Shown here: in pieces, positions 60,201-64,000 of the stretch
How positions within the stretch are numbered: the stretch's first letter is position 1
Layout: each line of letters opens with the position of its first letter
Source of the DNA: Verrucomicrobia bacterium IMCC26134
GTDB taxonomy: Bacteria; Verrucomicrobiota; Verrucomicrobiia; Opitutales; Opitutaceae
Direction of reading: 5' to 3'
Assembly: GCA_000972765.1 (NCBI GenBank)
Contig: CP011265.1
Span: 868,001 to 932,000 of the forward strand
Length of the DNA stretch: 64,000 nt
Translations under genes and position numbers: made by a program
The notes under the pieces: generated by a model
What the model saw: only the letters and a program-made list of their open reading frames with translations
What the model was told of the DNA's origin: nothing
The model's database searches: none

Positions 60201-63200
60201 CGGGTTGGCGGTGGAGCCGTCGCTCCAGTCCACGAAGTGGTAGCCGGTGGCCGGGACGGCGGTGACGGCGGAGCCGCTGGCGTCGTAGTCAACGGTCTGC
60301 GGCGTGCTGCCGGCGAGCGAGCCGTTGGCGCCGGCCGCGTAGGTCAGGGTGAAGGTGGCGATGGCGAAGTTGGCGGTCACGTTCTTAGCAGCCGTGACGT
60401 TGGTATCGGTGCGGGGGTTGGCGGTGGAACCGTCGCTCCAATTCACGAAGGAGTAGCCGGTGTCCGGGAAGGCGGTGACGGCGGAGCCGCTGGAGCCGTG
60501 GTTGACCGTTTGTGGGGTGGTGCCGTTGAGCGAGCCGTTGGCGCCTGCCGCGTAGGTCAGGAAGTAGCGTTTGATCTCGAAAGTGGCGGTGACGCTGCGG
60601 TTGGCCGTGACGTTGGTGTCGGTGCGGGGGTTGGCGTAGGAGTCATCGCTCCAGTTTATAAAATTGTAGCCGGTGGCTGGCACTGCGGTGACGGCGGTGC
60701 CGCTGGCGCCGTAGTTGACCGTCTGCGGCGTGGTGCCGCTGAGCGTGCCGTTAACGCCTGCCGCGTAAGTCAGGGTGAAGGTTTTGATGGCGAAATTGGC
60801 GGTGACGCTCTTGGTGGCCGTCACGTTGGTGTCGGTGCGGGGGTTGGCGGTGGAGCCGTCGCTCCAGTTCACGAAAGAGTAGCCGGTGGACGGGATTGCG
60901 GTGACGGTGGTGCCGCTGGCGTTGTAATTGACCGTCTGCGGCGTGGTGCCGTTGAGCGAGCCATTGGCGCCTGCCGTGTAAGTCAGGGTGTAAGGGGCCA
61001 CGACCACCACGGTGCGGGTGGTGCTGCCGCTCCCTCCGAGGAAATTGGTGGCACTGTAGGTGAGCACGTAGCTGCCGAGCGTATTGGTCACTACGCTTCC
61101 GCTGACTGCGGCAGGCAGATAGGCATTCGCGGGAATGGTCGTCTGGCCATAGGTATTATTTCCCCAAGCAACGACTGTGCCGTCGCTCCGCAGCGCCAGA
61201 CTGTGCTCTCCGCCAGCGGCAATGGCGACCACGTTGCTCAACCCCTCGGGGATAGTGCTCTGGCCAAAGCTATTGTCACCCCAAGCAACGACTGTGCCGT
61301 CGCTCCGCAGCGCCAGACTGTGCAGTCCGCCAGCGGCAAGGGCGACCACGTTGCTCAACCCGGCGGGGGTGGTCGTCTGGCCATCGGCATTGTATCCCCA
61401 CGCGGCGACCGTGCCGTCGCTGCGCAGCGCCAGACTGTGCAGTCCGCCAGCGGCAAGGGCGACCACGTTGCTCAACCCGGCGGGGATGGTCGTCTGGTCA
61501 AAGCTATTGAATCCCCACGCAGCGACCGTGCCGTCGTTGCGCAGCGCCAGACTGTGATACCCGCCCGCGGAAATGGCGACCACGTTGCTCAAGCCGGCGG
61601 GGATGTTCTTCTGGTAAAAGCTATTGTCTCCCCAGACGACGGCCGTGCCGTCGCTGCGCAGCGCCAGACTGTGATACTGGCCTGCGGAAATGGCGACCAC
61701 GTTGCTCAACCCGGCGGGGATGGTCGTCTGGCCTTCCGCATTGAATCCCCACGCGGCGACCGTCCCGTCGCTGCGCAGCGCCAAATTGTGAGCCCCGCCC
61801 GCGGCAAGGGCCACCACGTTGCTCAAGCCGGCGGGGATGGTCACCTGGCCAACGAAATTGCCACCCCACCCGAAGACCGTGCCGTCACTGCGCAGCGCCA
61901 GACTGTGATACTGGCCGGCGGCAAGGGCACTGGGCCCGGAGAACGCACCCAACTCGGTGTAGGCGGTGTTGACACCGATGGTGACCGTCGCCGGCCCGTT
62001 CAAGGTGACGGTGGGCACTGGCGCCGTCGGCGCTTTCAGTTCGAAGTTGGCGGTGACGCTCTTGCTGGCTGTCACGTTGGTATCGGTGCGGGGATTGGCG
62101 GTGGAGTTGTCGCTCCATTTCACGAAGCGGTAGCCGGTGGCCGGCACCGCAGTGACGGCGGTGCCGCTGGTGTTGTAGTTGACCGTCTGCGGCGTGGTGC
62201 CGTTGAGGGAGCCGTTGGCACCGGCAGTGTAAGTGAGGGTGTAGGTGTTGATCGCGAAATTGGCGGTGACGCTCTTGGTGGCGGTCACGTTGGCATCTGT
62301 GCGCGGGTTGGCGGTGGAGCTATCGCTCCAATTCACGAACGAGTAGCCGGTGGCCGGGACGGCGATGACGGCGGTGCCGCTGGCGCCGTAGTTGACCGTC
62401 TGCGGCGTGGTGCCGGTGAGCGAGCCGTTGGCACCCGCGGTGTAGGTCAGGGTGTAGGTGTTGATCGCGAAGTTCGCGGTGACGCTCTTGACGGCTGTCA
62501 CGTTGGTATCGGTGCGGGGGTTGGCGGTGGAGCCGTCGCTCCAATTTACGAAAGAGTAGCCGGTGGCCGGGACGGCGGTGACGGCGGTGCCGCTGGCGTT
62601 GTAGTTGACCGTCTGGGGCGTGGTGCCGGAGAGCGAGCCGTTGGCGCCTGCGGTGTAGGTCAGGGTGAAGGTGTTGATCGCGAAATTCGCGGTGACGCTC
62701 TTGGCGGCCGTGACGTTGGTGTCGGTGCGCGGGTTGGCGGTGGAGCCGTCGCTCCAGTTTACGAAAGAGTAGCCGGTGGCAGGCACGGCGGTGACGGCGG
62801 TGCCGCTGGCGCCGTGGTTGACGGTCTGCGGTGTGGTGCCGGTGAGCGAACCGTTGGCGCCAGCCGCGTAGGTGAGGGTGTAGGTGTTGATCGCGAAGTT
62901 CGCCGTGACGCTCTTGTTGGCGGTCACGTTGGCATCGGTGCGCGGGTTGGCGGTGGAACTGTCGCTCCAATTCACGAAAGAGTAGCCGGTGGCCGGGACT
63001 GCGGTGACTGCGGTGCCGCTGGCGCCGTAGTTAACCGTCTGCGGAGTGGTGCCGGTGAGCGAGCCGTTGGCGCCAGCCGCGTAGGTGAGAGTGAAGGGGG
63101 CCACGACCACCACAGTGCGGGTAGTGCTGCCGATACCTCCGAGGAAATTGGTGGCACTGTAGGTCAATACGTAGCTACCGGGGGTGTTGGTATTCACGCT

Positions 63201-64000
63201 ACCGCTGACTGCGGCAGGCAGATAGACGTTTGTGGGAATGGTCGTCTGGCTATTGGTATTATTTCCCCACCCAACGACCGTCCCGCCACTGCGCAGCGCC
63301 AGATTGTGATTCCCGCCCGAGGCAAGGGCCACCACGTTGCTCAACCCGGCGGTGTTCGTCTGGCCGTCGCCATTGTATCCCCACGCGGCGACCGTCCCGT
63401 CGCTACGTAGCGCCAGACTGTGACTCCAGCCCGCGGCAATGGCCACCACGTTGCTCAACCCGGGAGGAACGGTCGTCTGGCCAGAGGTATTGGTTCCCCA
63501 CGCGGCGACCGTGCCGTCGCTGCGCAGCGCCAGACTGTGATCCAAGCCTGCGGCAATGGCCACCACGTTGCTCAAGCCGGGGGGGATGGTCGTGTATCCC
63601 GACCCGACGACCGTGCCGTCGCTGCGCAGTGCCAGACTGTAAGACCCGCCCGCGGAAATGGCCACCACGTTGCTGAACCCGGCGGTGTTCGTCTGGCCGT
63701 CGCCACCGAATCCCCACGCGACGACCGTGCCGTCGCCGCACAGCGCCAGACTGTGAATCTTGCCCGCGGAAATGGCCACCACGTTGCTCAACCCGAGGGG
63801 GATGGTTGTCTGGCCATAGGTATTTTGTCCCCACGCGACGACCGTGCCGTCGCTGCGCAGCGCCAGACTGTGATTCAGGCCTGCGGAAACGGCCACCACG
63901 TTGCTCAACCCGAGGGGGATGGTTGTCTGGCCAGAGGTATTTTGTCCCCACGCGACGACCGTGCCGTCGCTACGCAGCGCCAGACTGTGATACCCTCCCG
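57210..64000 (-). CDS. Giant secreted RCC1/InlB-repeat/IPT protein (N-terminus beyond right edge)
   Basis: At least 2,260 residues; the frame is open to 64000, so the N-terminus is missing. Order from the N side: RCC1 block 1 (6 full repeats plus one cut by the edge), DUF5011-like tail, five InlB/Flg_new-like repeats, a split DUF5011-like domain with seven RCC1 repeats inside it, six InlB-like repeats, an autotransporter-like linker (GGRTYHYVAWYYGGDGNDLV), RCC1 block 3 with a different repeat (GVLAGKTIVSLAAG), one InlB-like repeat, two IPT/TIG domains (SPATGLTTGGTSVTIYGINF) and a C-terminal domain ending FLRLRVTTQ typical of verrucomicrobial surface proteins. RCC1 here is a binding propeller, not a nuclear exchange factor. 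Likely surface adhesin or binding protein. Confidence 0.9.
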   Translation of the reverse strand, partial: GGYHSLALRSDGTVVAWGQNTSGQTTIPLGLSNVVAVSAGLNHSLALRSDGTVVAWGQNTYGQTTIPLGLSNVVAISAGKIHSLALCGDGTVVAWGFGGDGQTNTAGFSNVVAISAGGSYSLALRSDGTVVGSGYTTIPPGLSNVVAIAAGLDHSLALRSDGTVAAWGTNTSGQTTVPPGLSNVVAIAAGWSHSLALRSDGTVAAWGYNGDGQTNTAGLSNVVALASGGNHNLALRSGGTVVGWGNNTNSQTTIPTNVYLPAAVSGSVNTNTPGSYVLTYSATNFLGGIGSTTRTVVVVAPFTLTYAAGANGSLTGTTPQTVNYGASGTAVTAVPATGYSFVNWSDSSTANPRTDANVTANKSVTANFAINTYTLTYAAGANGSLTGTTPQTVNHGASGTAVTAVPATGYSFVNWSDGSTANPRTDTNVTAAKSVTANFAINTFTLTYTAGANGSLSGTTPQTVNYNASGTAVTAVPATGYSFVNWSDGSTANPRTDTNVTAVKSVTANFAINTYTLTYTAGANGSLTGTTPQTVNYGASGTAVIAVPATGYSFVNWSDSSTANPRTDANVTATKSVTANFAINTYTLTYTAGANGSLNGTTPQTVNYNTSGTAVTAVPATGYRFVKWSDNSTANPRTDTNVTASKSVTANFELKAPTAPVPTVTLNGPATVTIGVNTAYTELGAFSGPSALAAGQYHSLALRSDGTVFGWGGNFVGQVTIPAGLSNVVALAAGGAHNLALRSDGTVAAWGFNAEGQTTIPAGLSNVVAISAGQYHSLALRSDGTAVVWGDNSFYQKNIPAGLSNVVAISAGGYHSLALRNDGTVAAWGFNSFDQTTIPAGLSNVVALAAGGLHSLALRSDGTVAAWGYNADGQTTTPAGLSNVVALAAGGLHSLALRSDGTVVAWGDNSFGQSTIPEGLSNVVAIAAGGEHSLALRSDGTVVAWGNNTYGQTTIPANAYLPAAVSGSVVTNTLGSYVLTYSATNFLGGSGSTTRTVVVVAPYTLTYTAGANGSLNGTTPQTVNYNASGTTVTAIPSTGYSFVNWSDGSTANPRTDTNVTATKSVTANFAIKTFTLTYAAGVNGTLSGTTPQTVNYGASGTAVTAVPATGYNFINWSDDSYANPRTDTNVTANRSVTATFEIKRYFLTYAAGANGSLNGTTPQTVNHGSSGSAVTAFPDTGYSFVNWSDGSTANPRTDTNVTAAKNVTANFAIATFTLTYAAGANGSLAGSTPQTVDYDASGSAVTAVPATGYHFVDWSDGSTANPRTDTPVTANVSVTANFATGGYTLAYAAGANGSLTGIRPQTVTHGTSGSAVTAVPATGYHFVDWSEGSTANPRTDTNVTADLSVTANFAINTYTLTYTAGANGSLTGTTPQLVEFGDRGSAVAAVPATNFHFVDWSDGSTANPRTDTNVTASKSVTANFALTTLSAVNTFTYATGTEVPLTAAGLNVSGRTVNFILNYAPYSGTRLMVVNNTSPGFIQGTFDNLANGAPVDLTFGGRTYHYVAWYYGGDGNDLVLIARDTILRSFMQNFFGSSTATAPVKVDQSGVLAGKTIVSLAAGGGHNVVLCSDGTLAAWGSNQFGQLGDGSITDSAVIADKAVPVLVDRSGVLAGKTIVSLTAGLYHNVVRCSDGTVATWGLNDYGFAFDGDSTTIPTYDTAPVLLLDQSGVLTGKTVVSLATSFLAEEAFNLVLCSDGTVALWPVGSDPFLLDQSGVLAGKTVVSIAAGFQHFVMLCSDGTVAAWGDNQVGQLGDGSTTQSAVPVLVDQSGVLAGKTIVSLAAGGGHNVVLCSDGTLAAWGANSVGQLGDGSTTQSAVPVLVDQSGELAGQTVVSLDAGFASSVALYLGGNGSLLAFWGELDRGAQSNVPVPIFPNVASVDAAYGNLLLAFADIPRIATYTAGSNGTLTGTTSQTIRFFDPGTEVTAVASAGYHFVDWSDGSTDNPRTDSWNPGDLSVTANFLPNPAPEVDVLSPATGLTTGGTSVTIYGINFLGASSVTFGGTEATIVSVADTGISVTSPAHTAGAVNVVVTTPGGSSINAVTFTYEAPPAPVVDVLSPATGPTTGGTSVTIYGINFLGASSVTFGGTAATIVSVTGTGITVTSPAHAAGAVNVVVTTPGGSSTDAATFTYEAAPLSALESWRQTKFGPTATNTGTAADAADPYHTGVPNLLVYAFFGPAQDPATVRSSQLPQATASGGSLSYEFTQPSGVSGLTYGAEWSATLGNDWQPVTDTGIAPVHTFRVPLDGPKKFLRLRVTTQ
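58313..59378 (-). repeat. RCC1 block 3
   Basis: Around six RCC1-like repeats with the sublineage motif GVLAGKTIVSLAAGGGHNVV and LCSDGTLAAWG. This block differs clearly from blocks 1 and 2 and includes degenerate blades (LWPVGSDPFLL). Confidence 0.8.
59727..60992 (-). repeat. InlB-like repeat array B (six units)
   Basis: Six units of about 70 residues, each with YTLTYTAGANGSL, TPQTVNYGASGTAV, FVNWSDGSTANPRTDTNV and SVTANFAI. DNA identity between units is high. Confidence 0.88.
61122..61929 (-). repeat. RCC1 block 2, seven blades
   Basis: Seven consecutive repeats of the type AAGGLHSLALRSDGTVAAWG with QTTIPAGLSN ends, matching a seven-bladed propeller. Flanking DUF5011-like halves lie at 61000-61121 and 61930-62035. 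Confidence 0.88.
62036..63095 (-). repeat. InlB-like repeat array A (five units)
   Basis: Five units of the same InlB-like repeat as array B, ending in SVTANFELK before the split DUF5011-like domain. Confidence 0.87.
63225..64000 (-). repeat. RCC1 block 1, cut by window edge
   Basis: Six full RCC1 repeats and one cut by the edge, with variants such as GFGGDGQTNTAGFSN and a shortened blade (VVGSGYTTIPPGLSN). The block continues beyond 64000. Confidence 0.85.

Noticed and set aside
60237-63410. A 1,057-codon open frame opposite the giant repeat gene.
   Set aside because: It mirrors the repeats of the coding strand, is Gly/Val/Arg-rich low complexity and has no start context or domain; the minus-strand frame encodes clear RCC1 and InlB-like repeats.
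61122-64000. CRISPR-like regular repetition.
   Set aside because: The repeated units encode RCC1 repeats in one open frame, with no unique spacers between identical short repeats.
57210-64000. RCC1 repeats as a eukaryotic nuclear exchange factor transferred with ubiquitin and SET.
   Set aside because: RCC1 repeats are widespread in bacterial surface proteins and here occur with InlB-like, IPT and C-terminal bacterial domains.

Overview
The window is a GC-rich, gene-dense chromosomal stretch of a Gram-negative bacterium. LPS-transport genes (kdsC, an lptC-like gene, lptA, lptB), Pal/OmpA and several lipoproteins show an outer membrane. A fused E1 alpha-beta dehydrogenase, a bacterial SUI1 protein, hprK beside the lpt genes, a PEGA lipoprotein, a giant RCC1/InlB-repeat secreted protein and REP-like intergenic palindromes fit Verrucomicrobiota, most likely Opitutales. 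That placement is inference from gene content; no rRNA or standard phylogenetic marker is present.

Layout. 1-4.8 kb: end of a surface-glycan locus (AroB-like cyclase, NeuB-like synthase, GT2 and GT39 glycosyltransferases). 5-10.5 kb: riboflavin synthase, a UDG-like protein, and the System II cytochrome c maturation pair resB-ccsA. 10.6-15 kb: 5-oxoprolinase genes pxpBC-pxpA, convergent with lgt and a CNNM/CBS protein. 15-22 kb: PEGA lipoprotein, gcvT-gcvH, M48 and M20 peptidases, Pal, a CbiX-like chelatase and a LuxR-type response regulator. 22.3-31.9 kb: tRNA-Lys, an ECF sigma/anti-sigma pair, ruvA-dapB-dapA, a PilT-like ATPase, fabD, a Gfo/Idh/MocA oxidoreductase and lepB. 32-37.6 kb: 2-oxoglutarate dehydrogenase operon sucA-sucB-lpd with repeat-bearing spacers. 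37.8-47.9 kb: SUI1 pair, metF, rph, hprK, lptB-lptA-lptC-kdsC, fused E1, a GYF-like protein, rpiB and a SHD1 lipoprotein. 47.9-49.7 kb: luciferase-like monooxygenase and a K+ channel.

The striking part is 49.8-53.5 kb. Two tandem genes encode exported proteins that carry an almost intact eukaryotic ubiquitin fold (64 of 72 core residues match human ubiquitin in copy 1, counted by eye) between a Sec signal peptide and an Ig-like tail. Directly downstream on the same strand is a SMYD-type SET/MYND lysine methyltransferase with all expected zinc ligands. The ubiquitin gene and the 5' end of the SET gene were duplicated together: a frameshifted SET remnant survives between the two ubiquitin genes. 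Copy 1 keeps all seven ubiquitin lysines and copy 2 keeps four. Both lack the C-terminal Gly-Gly. No ubiquitin E1, E2, E3 or deubiquitinase is visible in the window. This looks like a eukaryote-derived module re-housed on a bacterial secretion scaffold; its function is unknown.

53.6-64 kb: a TraX-like membrane protein, a 776-residue secreted protein of unknown function, and the C-terminal 2,260 or so residues of a giant repeat protein that runs off the right edge. That protein has three RCC1 propellers, one of them inserted inside a DUF5011-like domain.
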